From assembly GCA_038260305.1 (NCBI GenBank), contig JBBSNY010000012.1:46281-110280 (forward strand): 64,000 nucleotides of DNA. The letters are read 5' to 3'. The notes beneath the pieces were generated by a model, which had not been told where the DNA came from, searched no databases, and was given only the letters and a program-made list of their open reading frames with translations. Both the position numbers and the translations under genes were made by a program. Each line of letters begins with the position of its first letter. Within the stretch, counting starts at the first letter, position 1. Positions 26,393-34,491 of this stretch are shown here, piece after piece. The DNA is from CADCVQ01 sp038260305 (lineage in GTDB: Bacteria; Actinomycetota; Thermoleophilia; Solirubrobacterales; Solirubrobacteraceae).

Positions 26393-26423
26393 CCGGCCGC
26401 GCGCCACGAAGGCGTGCGGCCGG
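26393..26423. terminator. 13-bp stem hairpin between convergent genes
   Basis: CCGGCCGCGCGCC (26393-26405) pairs with GGCGTGCGGCCGG (26411-26423), one G-T wobble, loop ACGAA. No T-tract. Lies between the DUF378 gene and the converging membrane-anchored protein gene. Confidence 0.6.
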
Positions 26424-26482
26424 TCCGGCGTCCCGCGCTCAGACCGCCCTCGTGCACCTCGAGTGAGCGATCCGCGCGGCGC

Positions 26483-27217
26483 TCACGCCGACGCGGGCGC
26501 GGCGGGCTGCGGGTCGGGCACGTCGTCGGGGTGCGACGGAGTGGCATAGCCACCGGCGACCGGCGGGGCGAGATCCATACGCGCGAGCGAGCGCAGGAAG
26601 CCGTGCGTGACGATCACGTGGATGCGCGACTGCGTCGCGGCGTAGAACCGGCGCCCGATGCTCGTCGCCAGCGCGGGATAGAAGTTCGCGACCTCGACCT
26701 CGATGTGCAGCCGCGCCGTGCCGGCGTCGACCGGCTCACAGCGGCACACCTCGATCTGCAGGTAGCCGTCGCCGTCGCGGCCGGCCGAGGCGACGAGCAC
26801 ACCGCGCTCGATGCGCCAGCGCACGACGCCGCGGTCGGAGCTCATCTCGTACTCGGGCGTCTTGAACTGCAGCAGCACGAACGGCCGTCGCAGCAGCACG
26901 ATCGCGGGCCCGTGCTCGTCGTAGCGCACGCGCACGAGCCCGAGCGTCCAGCGGCAGAGATAGCGCCAGTAGGTCTGGGCCAGGCGCTCGAGGTGCGTCG
27001 GCGTCCACAGCTCCTCGAGCGAGCCCGCGGGCAGCGTCAGGTCGGCGGCCTGGATCGAGCGCACCGCGCCGCGGGCGTCCATCGTCGTGTGCTCCTCGGG
27101 GTCGACGATGACCGCTCGCGCGACGAACTTCGAGCGGTTCAGGATCCGCCGCACGCCCGCGAACCAGACCGCCGCGAGCGCCGCTGCTGCGGCGAGGATC
27201 CGGGCGAGCGCGAGCAT
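26483..27217 (-). CDS. Membrane-anchored conserved hypothetical protein
   Basis: 244 residues. One N-terminal membrane helix (MLALARILAAAAALAAVWFAG) with a basic stretch after it, then a soluble alpha/beta domain (LVRVRYDEHGPAIVLLRRPF, GVVRWRIERGVLVA, TARLHIEVEVANFYPAL). The second half is reminiscent of lipid- or polyketide-binding (START/SRPBCC-like) strands, but that is a guess. It ends in a disordered Pro/Ala tail. No partner gene is obvious. Confidence 0.6.
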   Translation of the reverse strand: MLALARILAAAAALAAVWFAGVRRILNRSKFVARAVIVDPEEHTTMDARGAVRSIQAADLTLPAGSLEELWTPTHLERLAQTYWRYLCRWTLGLVRVRYDEHGPAIVLLRRPFVLLQFKTPEYEMSSDRGVVRWRIERGVLVASAGRDGDGYLQIEVCRCEPVDAGTARLHIEVEVANFYPALATSIGRRFYAATQSRIHVIVTHGFLRSLARMDLAPPVAGGYATPSHPDDVPDPQPAAPASA

Positions 27218-27267
27218 GGGGACACGGTACCCGCGTCGCCGTCTCGCTCCGCCGCGATTGCGCTAGC

Positions 27268-28026
27268 TCAGCTCGTCGCCTTCTTGATGCGCACGAATCC
27301 GATCGCGCCGGACGCCGTGAAGCCGAGCAGATCGGCCGTCCCCTGGGTCAGGTCCCAGTCGTAGCCGGCGTTGAAGGGACCGCGATCGACGACCGGAACG
27401 ACGAGTTCGCGACCGCGGTAGAGGAGCGCCACCGGGGTGCCGCACGCCAGCGTGCGGTGCGCGACGCCGAGCAGATCGGGCGTCAGCGGCTGGCCGCAGT
27501 ACGTCTTGTGCCCGTACAGGCCGGGCCCGAAGAACGTCGCGCGCGCGGGCCGGTAGATGTTGATGCGGGCGACGGGCGCAGCCTGTGCCCGGCGAGCCAC
27601 CAGGCGAGCGGGTGCCGCCGCCGCCCCGGCCCGGGGACTGATGACGACGCGCAGGGCGATCCGCCCGCTGCGGTCCGTGCGCCAGCCGACGACGAAGCGC
27701 CCGCTGCTGTGCACGCGCGAGCGGCCGATGTTGCGCCAGTCGTGCGTGCGGCGGCCGTCGAAGCGCTGGAGCACGATCCGCCGGTGCCCGGCTCCGGGCA
27801 TCCGGCCGCGGATGCGCACGACGTCGCCGACGAGCGCCGTGGGCGCGACGACGACGGTCCGCGAGCCGGCTGGCCCGTAGCCGGTGCCGCCGGCGGTCGG
27901 CGGGATGACGTGCGGGATCTGGGCGCCGCCCGTGCTCTGGGCGCCAGCGGTCGCCGTGCACCCGCAGGCGATGGCCGCGCCGAGCACGACGAGGAGCGAT
28001 GCGCGGTCGCGACGTGATGCCGGCAC
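27268..28026 (-). CDS. RlpA-like double-psi beta-barrel protein, exported
   Basis: 252 residues. Signal peptide SLLVVLGAAIACGCTATAGA (the Cys could be lipidated, though the box is not ideal). A beta domain follows, then a C-terminal double-psi beta-barrel of the RlpA family: RATFFGPGLYGHKTYCG, VAHRTLACGTPVALLYRGRE, VPVVDRGPFNAGYDWDLTQG with the conserved DRGP. RlpA proteins bind or cleave denuded peptidoglycan. The GTG at 28026 is 8 nt after the stop of the basic repeat protein, suggesting a two-gene operon. Confidence 0.8.
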   Translation of the reverse strand: MPASRRDRASLLVVLGAAIACGCTATAGAQSTGGAQIPHVIPPTAGGTGYGPAGSRTVVVAPTALVGDVVRIRGRMPGAGHRRIVLQRFDGRRTHDWRNIGRSRVHSSGRFVVGWRTDRSGRIALRVVISPRAGAAAAPARLVARRAQAAPVARINIYRPARATFFGPGLYGHKTYCGQPLTPDLLGVAHRTLACGTPVALLYRGRELVVPVVDRGPFNAGYDWDLTQGTADLLGFTASGAIGFVRIKKATS

Positions 28027-28034
28027 TGGCGGGT

Positions 28035-28709
28035 CTAGCGCTTGGGGAGGCGGTCGATGAACGACCGCACTGCCGAGCGTCCGACGTCGAGGCCGATCTG
28101 CGCCAGCTCCCCGGCGGCGAGCACCGTCGTCGTGACGAGGTCCTGGACCGCCGAGGCGTCCTGTCCCTCGCGCGTCGAGGGGGCGGCGTAGCCCGCGGCC
28201 GGGACCTTGCGCCGGGGCGGCACGCGCGGCGGCGGATCGGTCGGGGGTGTCGTCGTTGCGTTGGGCGGCGTTCCGCGGCCCGGGCCCGCGGCGGTGGCCG
28301 CGCTGTCGGTGACGGCCGCCGGCTTGGGGCGGGGCGTGCGGCGCGGGGCGGCCGGCGTCGCGGTGGCGGCCGGCTTGGGCCGGGGTGTGCGGCGGGGGGC
28401 GGCCGGCGTCGCGGTGGCGGCCGGCTTGGGGCGGGGTGTGCGGCGCGGGGCGGCCGGCTTCGCGGCGGCGGCCGGCTTGGGGCGTGGGGTCCGGCGCGGC
28501 GTGGCGGCAGCGGTAGCGCTCGCCGCCGGCTTGGGGCGGGGCGTACGTCGCGCGGTGCGCTCGCCGGGCGTGCCGTCGGCGGCGGTCGAGGTCGAGGTCG
28601 AGGTCGACGGACGTTCGGCCCGCTTGCTGCTGCGCCGCGTTGGTCGGCTGCGCGGCAGGCTCGTCATGACCTCGCGTTCGGAGCTGTCGTCGTCGGGCAC
28701 ACTGCGCAT
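28035..28709 (-). CDS. Basic Pro/Ala/Lys-Arg repeat protein
   Basis: 224 residues. After a charged N-terminus, five copies of RRTPRPKPAA or close variants (separated by Ala/Thr-rich spacers) make a histone H1-like basic tail. The last 35 residues form an amphipathic helix pair (DLVTTTVLAAGELAQIGLDV, GRSAVRSFIDRLP). The tail could bind nucleic acid or acidic polymers; the C-terminus may bind another protein or a granule surface (inference). Repeats are conserved at DNA level (about 54-60 bp). ATG 28709 or the ATG at 28667 could be the start. Confidence 0.6.
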   Translation of the reverse strand: MRSVPDDDSSEREVMTSLPRSRPTRRSSKRAERPSTSTSTSTAADGTPGERTARRTPRPKPAASATAAATPRRTPRPKPAAAAKPAAPRRTPRPKPAATATPAAPRRTPRPKPAATATPAAPRRTPRPKPAAVTDSAATAAGPGRGTPPNATTTPPTDPPPRVPPRRKVPAAGYAAPSTREGQDASAVQDLVTTTVLAAGELAQIGLDVGRSAVRSFIDRLPKR

Positions 28710-28816
28710 GATGCCACGTGCTTTGCGCCATCCCGTCGCAGGGCATGCAACAAAGGACCCGCGGCCCCGTAGTAGCTTGGGATCGTGTCGTTGACTGGAG
28801 AACGGAAGTACGTGCC

Positions 28817-28845
28817 TTGGCACGCTAGAGTTCGCGCTCTAGATT
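28817..28845 (+). promoter_or_regulatory. sigA promoter (TTGGCA-17-TAGATT) overlapped by palindromes
   Basis: The -35 TTGGCA (28817-28822) and -10 TAGATT (28840-28845) are separated by 17 bp. The palindrome CTAGAG-TTCGCG-CTCTAG (28825-28842) occupies the spacer and the start of the -10, and CGTGCC-TT-GGCACG (28811-28824) covers the -35. The transcript would start near 28852 and leave a leader of about 75 nt. Confidence 0.6.
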
Positions 28846-28925
28846 GGGCGAGGTACTGCCCCAGGAAAGCCCGGCCTGGCCCTCCATCTGTCGAGTGCGC
28901 GGGCTGACCCGAGTCAGCGCACGAC

Positions 28926-30041
28926 GTGAAAGCGAATGCAATGTCCGTAGTCGAACTGCAGGAACTCGAAGAGATCAAGGGCCTTGTGGCAAAGGGCCAG
29001 CTGACCGGCGTGCTCACGTATGCCGAGATCGCTGGCGCGGTGTCCGAGGTCGATCTCGACGAGGCCGACATCGAAGAGCTGCACGGCTACCTGGAGAAAT
29101 CCGAGATCGAGCTCGTCGAGGAGATCGATCCAGCCGCTGCGGCCGCAAACGCCGTCGAGCGCGCGCCCGACAAGCGGCGTGCGCGCAAGAAGACGGCGAT
29201 CGACCTCAAGCCGGACATGACCACCGACTCGCTTCAGCTGTTCCTGAAGGACATCGGCAAGGTCCGGCTGCTGACCGCTCAGGAGGAGGTCGATCTCGCC
29301 AAGCGCATCGAGCGCGGCGACCTCGACGCCAAGCAGAAGATGGTCGAGTCCAACCTGCGACTGGTCGTCTCCATCGCGAAGAACTACCGAAACCAGGGAC
29401 TCCCGTTCCTCGACCTCATCCAAGAGGGCACACTCGGTCTCGTTCGCGCCGCGGAGAAGTTCGACTACCGCAAGGGCTTCAAGTTCTCGACCTACGCGAC
29501 CTGGTGGATCCGCCAAGCGATCGCTCGCGCCTTGGCCGACAAGGCGCGCACGATCCGCATCCCGGTCCACGTCGTCGAGAAGCTCAACAAGATCGGCCGT
29601 GCCGAGCGCAAGCTTGTGACGGAGCTCGGCCGCGAGCCGACGCCGGAGGAGATCGCCGAGGTCACCGGCATCGATCCGGAGGAGGTCGACTCGATCAAGC
29701 GCTCCGCTCAGGCTCCCGTCTCGCTCGAGAAGCCGGTCGGCGACGAGGAGGAGTCCGAGTTCGGGCAGTTCATCGCCGATGAGCGAGCGGAGTCGCCGTA
29801 CGAGCGTGCCGCGGAGATCCTCACGAAGGAGGCCCTGCGCGAGGCGCTGGAGAACCTCTCCTATCGCGAGCGTCGCGTGCTCGAGCTGCGCTACGGCCTC
29901 GGCGGCGAACACCCGCGCACGCTCGACGAGGTCGGGCGGACGTTCAACGTCACGCGCGAGCGCATCCGCCAGATCGAGAACCAGTCGCTGAAGAAGCTGC
30001 AGTCCCTCGCCGAGGCCCAGAAGCTCCGCGACGTCGCCTGA
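28926..30041 (+). CDS. sigA: Primary sigma factor (RpoD/SigA)
   Basis: The housekeeping sigma subunit of RNA polymerase. 371 residues: region 1.1-like acidic N-terminus, region 1.2 (DSLQLFLKDIGKVRLLTAQE), region 2 (SNLRLVVSIAKNYRNQGLPF, GFKFSTYATWWIRQAIARAL), region 3 (GREPTPEEIAEVTG) and region 4.2 (LDEVGRTFNVTRERIRQIEN). All promoter-recognition residues look intact. The GTG at 28926 is the longest start; ATG 28941 is nearly as good. A clear promoter lies 80 bp upstream and an unusual group of hairpins follows the stop. Confidence 0.95.
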   Translation: MKANAMSVVELQELEEIKGLVAKGQLTGVLTYAEIAGAVSEVDLDEADIEELHGYLEKSEIELVEEIDPAAAAANAVERAPDKRRARKKTAIDLKPDMTTDSLQLFLKDIGKVRLLTAQEEVDLAKRIERGDLDAKQKMVESNLRLVVSIAKNYRNQGLPFLDLIQEGTLGLVRAAEKFDYRKGFKFSTYATWWIRQAIARALADKARTIRIPVHVVEKLNKIGRAERKLVTELGREPTPEEIAEVTGIDPEEVDSIKRSAQAPVSLEKPVGDEEESEFGQFIADERAESPYERAAEILTKEALREALENLSYRERRVLELRYGLGGEHPRTLDEVGRTFNVTRERIRQIENQSLKKLQSLAEAQKLRDVA

Positions 30042-30057
30042 CGGGCTCTCGGCGCGC

Positions 30058-30208
30058 CTGACACCACCCGCCTTTCGAGGGCCGTGCTATCGAGGCACTG
30101 TCCCTCGACGGCGGTCGGTGTCAGCCACGCCGATAGCGTCGTCAGGTCGCCACAGGGCGACCGCGCCCGGGCACTGAACGTCGACGGGGTCCCTTCGGGG
30201 GCCCGTCG
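30058..30208 (+). other. Cluster of three strong hairpins downstream of sigA (candidate structured RNA or terminator)
   Basis: First, 30058-30124 folds into one long hairpin: 8, 3, 3, 6 and 4 base-pair helices stacked with small bulges, closed by a 7-nt loop (for example CTGACACC with GGTGTCAG, CGAGGG with CCCTCG, GTGC with GCAC). Second, GGTCGCC-ACAG-GGCGACC (30145-30162). Third, CGACGGG...CCCGTCG with a UUCG tetraloop (30182-30208). There is no convincing open frame and no T-tract. It may end or process the sigA mRNA, or be an independent RNA. Confidence 0.55.
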
Positions 30209-30268
30209 TGGTTCGCGGGCAAGCCGGCTCGAACGATCGTCCAGCCGCGCAACCATCGCAGCCGCGGC

Positions 30269-30274
30269 TACGTT
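30269..30274 (+). promoter_or_regulatory. Leaderless -10 box TACGTT
   Basis: TACGTT lies 8 nt before ATG 30283 without a ribosome binding site between. Confidence 0.4.
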
Positions 30275-30282
30275 GGCGGGCC

Positions 30283-31770
30283 ATGTTCCGCTCGCGCTTG
30301 CTGGCACCGTTGATCCTGCTCGCCGTCGCGCCTGCGCCCGCCCACGCCGCCGACACCGTCCTCGCCCCCGCGCCGAACACCGCGGGGATCACCGCCTACG
30401 CGGGCCACGTCGTCCTCAGCCGCCGCGATCCGGCGACGAACAAGTGGGCGCTCGTGCGCTGGCACGCCGGCGTCGTCGACGTCCTGCCCGTCGCCGAGCG
30501 CTCCGTGCCGTTCGACGCCGATGCCGGCTCGGACGCCGCCGGTAACCCGGTCGTCGTCTACTCCCGCTGCACGCAGGACCCCACCGACCTGACCGGCTCG
30601 ATCGGCGGCCAGGAGTTCGGCGCAGGCCCGACACCAGACTGGCAGTCGGCGCGCGGCTGCGATCTCTACGAGCTGCCGCTGAGCGGCGCGCCGGTCGAGC
30701 GCAAGCTGACGGCCGCGAGTAGCGCCGGCCAGTCCGAGACGACGCCGTCGATGTGGCGCGGTGGGCTGGCGTTCGCCCGCCACCCCGACTCCGGCGCGAC
30801 GGCGAAGCTCTTCTACCTCCCGAAGGGCGCCAAGCGGCTGCGAAGCCTCGGGGGCGGCGCGGTGCAGGTCTGCACTCGTTCGTGCGGCGGTCTGCGTAGC
30901 CACCAGAGCGTCGATCAGCTCGACATCGGCCCGTCGCGGGCCGTGTTCCTATGGCGCGTGTCCGGAGGGTCTGTGAGCGGCACCGGGATCGGCTGGGAGC
31001 TGCGCGCGGGCTCGCTGAAGGGCGGCCAGTCGACGCTGCTCGACACCGGTTCGATCAGCGGCGCGTGTGGCTTCAGCCTGCCGAGCGCCGGCAGCGCGCG
31101 TACGAGCGACGGCCTCGTCTCCTATCTCGATGCCGGCTCGGAGTGCGACAGCACCACGACGCGCTTCATGACGATCGATCCGGTGACGGGCGCTCAGGGC
31201 GTCGCCGCGACCCCCGGCCTCGCCGCCGGCGCCGCCCGCGACGGCGACACGATCTACTGGCTGCGGGTCGCCGGCTCGCCGACTGAAGTCCCGGTCCCGG
31301 GTGCCGGCAGCTGCAGCGTCGTGGCCGCTCGCTGCGAGCTCTTCGCCTCGTCGCTGCCGGCCTACGAGGCGCAGCCCTCACACTTGCAGGCCTCGCCCGC
31401 CGACGAGGACCTCGTCCGCTCCGGGCTCGGCTATCGCTGGGTCCACGGACCGGGCGGCGTCACGCTGCTGCGCCCGCCGGCACGAATCCCGTGCGCGATC
31501 TCGACACAGCCCGCCTACATCCGCGCCGCGGCGCGCTGGACGCGCGGCGGCCACCGCGTGCAGGTCCTACGTCGCGACCTCCACAAGGCCGCGCGCCGCG
31601 TCGGGCCACTGCAGACGCGCAGCTTGCCGAAGGTCCCGTACTACGGCGGCTCGACCCGGCTCGTGCACTGCGGCGACAGCACGCGTCTGACCTATGTCGT
31701 GACGACGACGGCGGGCCGGTCGCAACGCATCAGCTTCACGGTCACCCGCGCCGCCGCGCACAGGAAGTAG
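30283..31770 (+). CDS. Secreted propeller-like protein of unknown function
   Basis: 495 residues. Signal peptide RSRLLAPLILLAVAPAPAHA is cut before ADTVLAP. The mature protein is beta-rich with six or so repeated strands of the type GNPVVVYSRC, LYELPLSGAPVERKLT and AVFLWRVSGGS, consistent with a beta-propeller. Several Cys pairs (CTRSCGG, GSCSVVAARCE) suggest disulfides. The C-terminal 90 residues are a separate Arg-rich beta domain. No catalytic motif recognised. ATG 30283 fits the leaderless box just upstream. Confidence 0.65.
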   Translation: MFRSRLLAPLILLAVAPAPAHAADTVLAPAPNTAGITAYAGHVVLSRRDPATNKWALVRWHAGVVDVLPVAERSVPFDADAGSDAAGNPVVVYSRCTQDPTDLTGSIGGQEFGAGPTPDWQSARGCDLYELPLSGAPVERKLTAASSAGQSETTPSMWRGGLAFARHPDSGATAKLFYLPKGAKRLRSLGGGAVQVCTRSCGGLRSHQSVDQLDIGPSRAVFLWRVSGGSVSGTGIGWELRAGSLKGGQSTLLDTGSISGACGFSLPSAGSARTSDGLVSYLDAGSECDSTTTRFMTIDPVTGAQGVAATPGLAAGAARDGDTIYWLRVAGSPTEVPVPGAGSCSVVAARCELFASSLPAYEAQPSHLQASPADEDLVRSGLGYRWVHGPGGVTLLRPPARIPCAISTQPAYIRAAARWTRGGHRVQVLRRDLHKAARRVGPLQTRSLPKVPYYGGSTRLVHCGDSTRLTYVVTTTAGRSQRISFTVTRAAAHRK

Positions 31771-31917
31771 CGCGGCCGCGTCCCGGCGGCGGCGTTCGAC
31801 CGCCGGGCCGCGGCGCACGAGCGCCGCCCGGTGCGGCGGCGAAGACGGACCGGCGTGGTTTGCCTCCGTCCCACCTCGGGCAGCTCGATCGTCATGCCAC
31901 GAGAAGCCACCCAGGCC

Positions 31918-32727
31918 ATGACCGTCGACATCCAGGGCCTCGAGATCCCCAAGCTCGGCTTCGGCACCTGGCAGCTCAGCGGCGGCGATTGCGTCGTCGC
32001 GGTGCGCGATGCGCTCGAGCTCGGCTACCGCCATATCGACACGGCGCGCGCGTACGGCAACGAGGAGCAGGTCGGCCAGGGCATCCACGACTCCGGCCTC
32101 AACCGCGACGAGGTCTTCCTGACGACGAAGCTGTGGCGCACCCAGCTCAGCGCGCCGCGCGTCCACGACCAGATCGAGCAGTCGCTGCGCGATCTGCGCA
32201 CGGACTATGTCGACCTGCTGCTCATCCACTGGCCGAACGCCGACGTCCCGCTCGCCGAGACGATCGAGGCGATGCTGGCCGCTCGCGAGGCCGGCCGTGC
32301 GCGGCACGTCGGCGTCGCGAACTTCCCGACGGCGCTCGTGGCCGAGGCGCTCGAGCTCGCGCCGATCGTCTGTAACCAGGTCGAGTACCACCCGTTCCTC
32401 GGCCAGCCCGCCGTCCTCGAGCAGGCGCGCGGGCACGACCTCCTGGTGACCGCGTACTCGCCGCTGGCCCAGGGCGCGGTGCTGCACGAACCGGTGCTGC
32501 GCGAGATCGCCGAGCAGCACGGCAAGTCGGCCGGCCAGGTCGCCCTGCGCTGGCTGCTCGACCAGCCGAACGTCGCCGCGATCCCGAAGGCCGCAAGCCA
32601 CGAGCATCGCGCCGCGAACCTCGACGTCTTCGACTTCGAGCTGTCCGACGAGCAGCGCGGCGCGATCGCCGGCCTCGCGCGCGGCGAGCGCACGATCGAG
32701 CCGTCCTGGGCGCCGGCCTGGGACTGA
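31918..32727 (+). CDS. Aldo/keto reductase
   Basis: 269 residues of the AKR superfamily (AKR5-like, 2,5-diketogluconate reductase group). The tetrad is visible: Asp in HIDTARAYGNE, Tyr in the same segment, Lys in VFLTTKLW, His in LLLIHWPN. Cofactor-binding IPKAASHEHRAANLDVFDF is near the C-terminus, and VEYHPFLGQ is the usual substrate-side loop. It reduces carbonyls with NADPH; the substrate is unknown. ATG 31918 places the protein start at the family TVDIQGLEIPKLGFGTW; ATG 31894 is an alternative. Confidence 0.9.
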   Translation: MTVDIQGLEIPKLGFGTWQLSGGDCVVAVRDALELGYRHIDTARAYGNEEQVGQGIHDSGLNRDEVFLTTKLWRTQLSAPRVHDQIEQSLRDLRTDYVDLLLIHWPNADVPLAETIEAMLAAREAGRARHVGVANFPTALVAEALELAPIVCNQVEYHPFLGQPAVLEQARGHDLLVTAYSPLAQGAVLHEPVLREIAEQHGKSAGQVALRWLLDQPNVAAIPKAASHEHRAANLDVFDFELSDEQRGAIAGLARGERTIEPSWAPAWD

Positions 32728-32890
32728 GGCTGAGGGCTCGGCGGCGGCCGCCCTCCACGGCGGCCGCCGGCGCCCGCGGGTCTGCGTGGTTCGGGCCGTC
32801 GTCGGCGCCGTGGCCGTGACGGACGTGGCCGGCACCGGCGTGCCAGCGCGGGGTCACGTCGACCCTCGTCGAGCGCCGACATTCGTCCAG

Positions 32891-32943
32891 CGTTCCCCGA
32901 ACAGGGCTCACGAGCCGCCCGGCACCGACCGATGCGGGGAACG
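32891..32943 (+). repeat. Inverted repeat that could hide the pilT ribosome binding site
   Basis: CGTTCCCCG (32891-32899) is complementary to CGGGGAACG (32935-32943), which contains the likely ribosome binding site and the first base of the GTG start. The 35-nt loop leaves room for a regulated switch. Confidence 0.5.
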
Positions 32944-34070
32944 TGTTCGATATCGACAACGCACTCTGCACGCTCGTGGCGCTCGGAGGATCCGACCTGC
33001 ACCTCAAGGTCGAGACCCCGCCCATGACGCGCGTCGACGGCGAGCTGCGCCCCATCGAGGACGAGCCGCCGCTGACCCCCGAAGACACCGAGACGGCCGT
33101 CAGGTCGATGCTCACCGACCCGGTCAAGCTCAAGGAGCTCGCCGACGAGCACGAGGCCGACTTCTCGTACTCGATCACCGGTGTCGCGCGCTTCCGCGTC
33201 AACGCGTTCCGCCAGCGCGGCGCGATCAGCGTTGTCGCCCGCGCGATCCCGCACTCGATCCGGTCGGTCTCAGACCTGCTGCTGCCGCCGGTCATCACCG
33301 AGCTGTCCGAGGAGGAGCGGGGGATCATCCTGCTCACCGGCACGACCGGCTCGGGCAAGTCGACGACGCTCGCCGCGATGCTCGACCACATCAACTCCAC
33401 GATGTCCAAGCACATCGTCACGATCGAGGACCCGATCGAGTTCCTGCACGTCGACAAGCAGTCGCTCATCAACCAGCGCGAGGTCGGCATGGACACGCTG
33501 TCCTTCAAGCGTGCGCTGCGCCGCGTCCTGCGCCAGGACCCGGACGTGATCCTGATCGGGGAGATGCGCGACGAGGAGACCGTCCACACCGCGCTGAGCG
33601 CGGCCGAGACCGGCCACCTCGTGCTGTCGACCGTGCACACCGTCGACGCCGCCGAGACCGTCAACCGGATCATCGACTTCTTCCCGCCACACATGCACCA
33701 GCAGGTCCGCGCGATGCTCGCCGGCACGCTGAAGGGCGTCATCTCCCAGCGCCTCGTGCGCTCGACCGACGGCGGACGCGTCGCGACGTGCGAGATCCTG
33801 CGGATGACCGGCCGCGTGCGCGACATGATCATGGACCCGCTACAGACCGGCCGTCTGACCGAGGTCGTCAGCGAGGGCGCCTACTACGGCATGCAGACGT
33901 TCGACCAGGCGCTGTTCGACCACGTCAAGGCCGGCCGCGTCGATGTCAGCGAGGCGCTCAAGGCGGCGACGAGCCCGCACGACTTCAAGCTGCTGCTGGC
34001 GGCCGACGGTCGCAGGGGCACGACGATGGCCGACCTCGAACAGGCAGAGGCGCATCGCGCGGCGGCGTAG
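32943..34070 (+). CDS. Type IV pilus retraction ATPase PilT-like
   Basis: 375 residues of the PilT/GspE secretion ATPase family. N-terminal PAS-like domain (GGSDLHLKVETPPMTRVDGE), Walker A GTTGSGKSTT near residue 132, Asp box TIEDPIEF, Walker B DPDVILIGEMRD near 198, His box HLVLSTVHTVDAAETVNRI. The PilT-specific AIRNLIRE element is represented by a variant, VRDMIMDPLQTGRL, followed by GMQTFDQAL. It should power pilus disassembly. No pilin, pilB, pilC or pilM-Q is in the window, so this copy stands alone. GTG start with GGGGAAC just upstream. Confidence 0.85.
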   Translation: MFDIDNALCTLVALGGSDLHLKVETPPMTRVDGELRPIEDEPPLTPEDTETAVRSMLTDPVKLKELADEHEADFSYSITGVARFRVNAFRQRGAISVVARAIPHSIRSVSDLLLPPVITELSEEERGIILLTGTTGSGKSTTLAAMLDHINSTMSKHIVTIEDPIEFLHVDKQSLINQREVGMDTLSFKRALRRVLRQDPDVILIGEMRDEETVHTALSAAETGHLVLSTVHTVDAAETVNRIIDFFPPHMHQQVRAMLAGTLKGVISQRLVRSTDGGRVATCEILRMTGRVRDMIMDPLQTGRLTEVVSEGAYYGMQTFDQALFDHVKAGRVDVSEALKAATSPHDFKLLLAADGRRGTTMADLEQAEAHRAAA

Positions 34071-34102
34071 GCGGGTTCGTCCAGGCGAGGCGCTTCACGT
34101 TG

Positions 34103-34108
34103 TAAAGT
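34103..34108 (+). promoter_or_regulatory. Leaderless -10 box TAAAGT
   Basis: TAAAGT ends 8 nt before ATG 34117 of the HxlR regulator, in an AT-rich patch (TTGTAAAGTGTT) unlike its surroundings. Confidence 0.45.
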
Positions 34109-34116
34109 GTTGAGCC

Positions 34117-34491
34117 ATGGACGACACATGTCCCGTCTGCAAAACGGCCGAGATCGTCTGCGGAAAGTGGACGCTGCTACTGATTCGTGACCTCTCGGAG
34201 GGGCACTCGCGCTTCTGCGAGCTCGAGCGCTCCCTGCAGGGCATCAGCCCGCGCACGCTGTCGCTGCGCCTGCGCGCCCTCGAGGAGGAGGGCATCGTCG
34301 AGCGCGACACGTATCCCGAGGTGCCGCCGCGCGTCGAGTACGTGCTGACGGCGAAGGGCCGCGCGCTGCTGCCGATCATCGACGACATGCGCCGCTACGG
34401 CGATCGCTGGCTGGCCGACGGGGCGCTAGGCGCGGACTGTGCCGCCGATCTCGCGCCCGCCGCGGTCGACGCCGCCGTTGCCGCGGCCTGA
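34117..34491 (+). CDS. HxlR family transcriptional regulator
   Basis: 124 residues with the HxlR winged helix: CPVCKTAEIVCGKWTLLLIR, RFCELERSLQGISPRTLSLR, LRALEEEGIVERD and VEYVLTAKGRALLPIIDDMR. The N-terminal CPVC Cys may sense redox or electrophiles. Target unknown. Its last 66 bp overlap antisense with the convergent acyltransferase gene. Confidence 0.9.
   Translation: MDDTCPVCKTAEIVCGKWTLLLIRDLSEGHSRFCELERSLQGISPRTLSLRLRALEEEGIVERDTYPEVPPRVEYVLTAKGRALLPIIDDMRRYGDRWLADGALGADCAADLAPAAVDAAVAAA

Noticed and set aside
30141..30162. GTCAGGTC followed by a hairpin as a signal recognition particle RNA
   Set aside because: The conserved GGAAG loop of SRP RNA is missing and the stem does not match domain IV.
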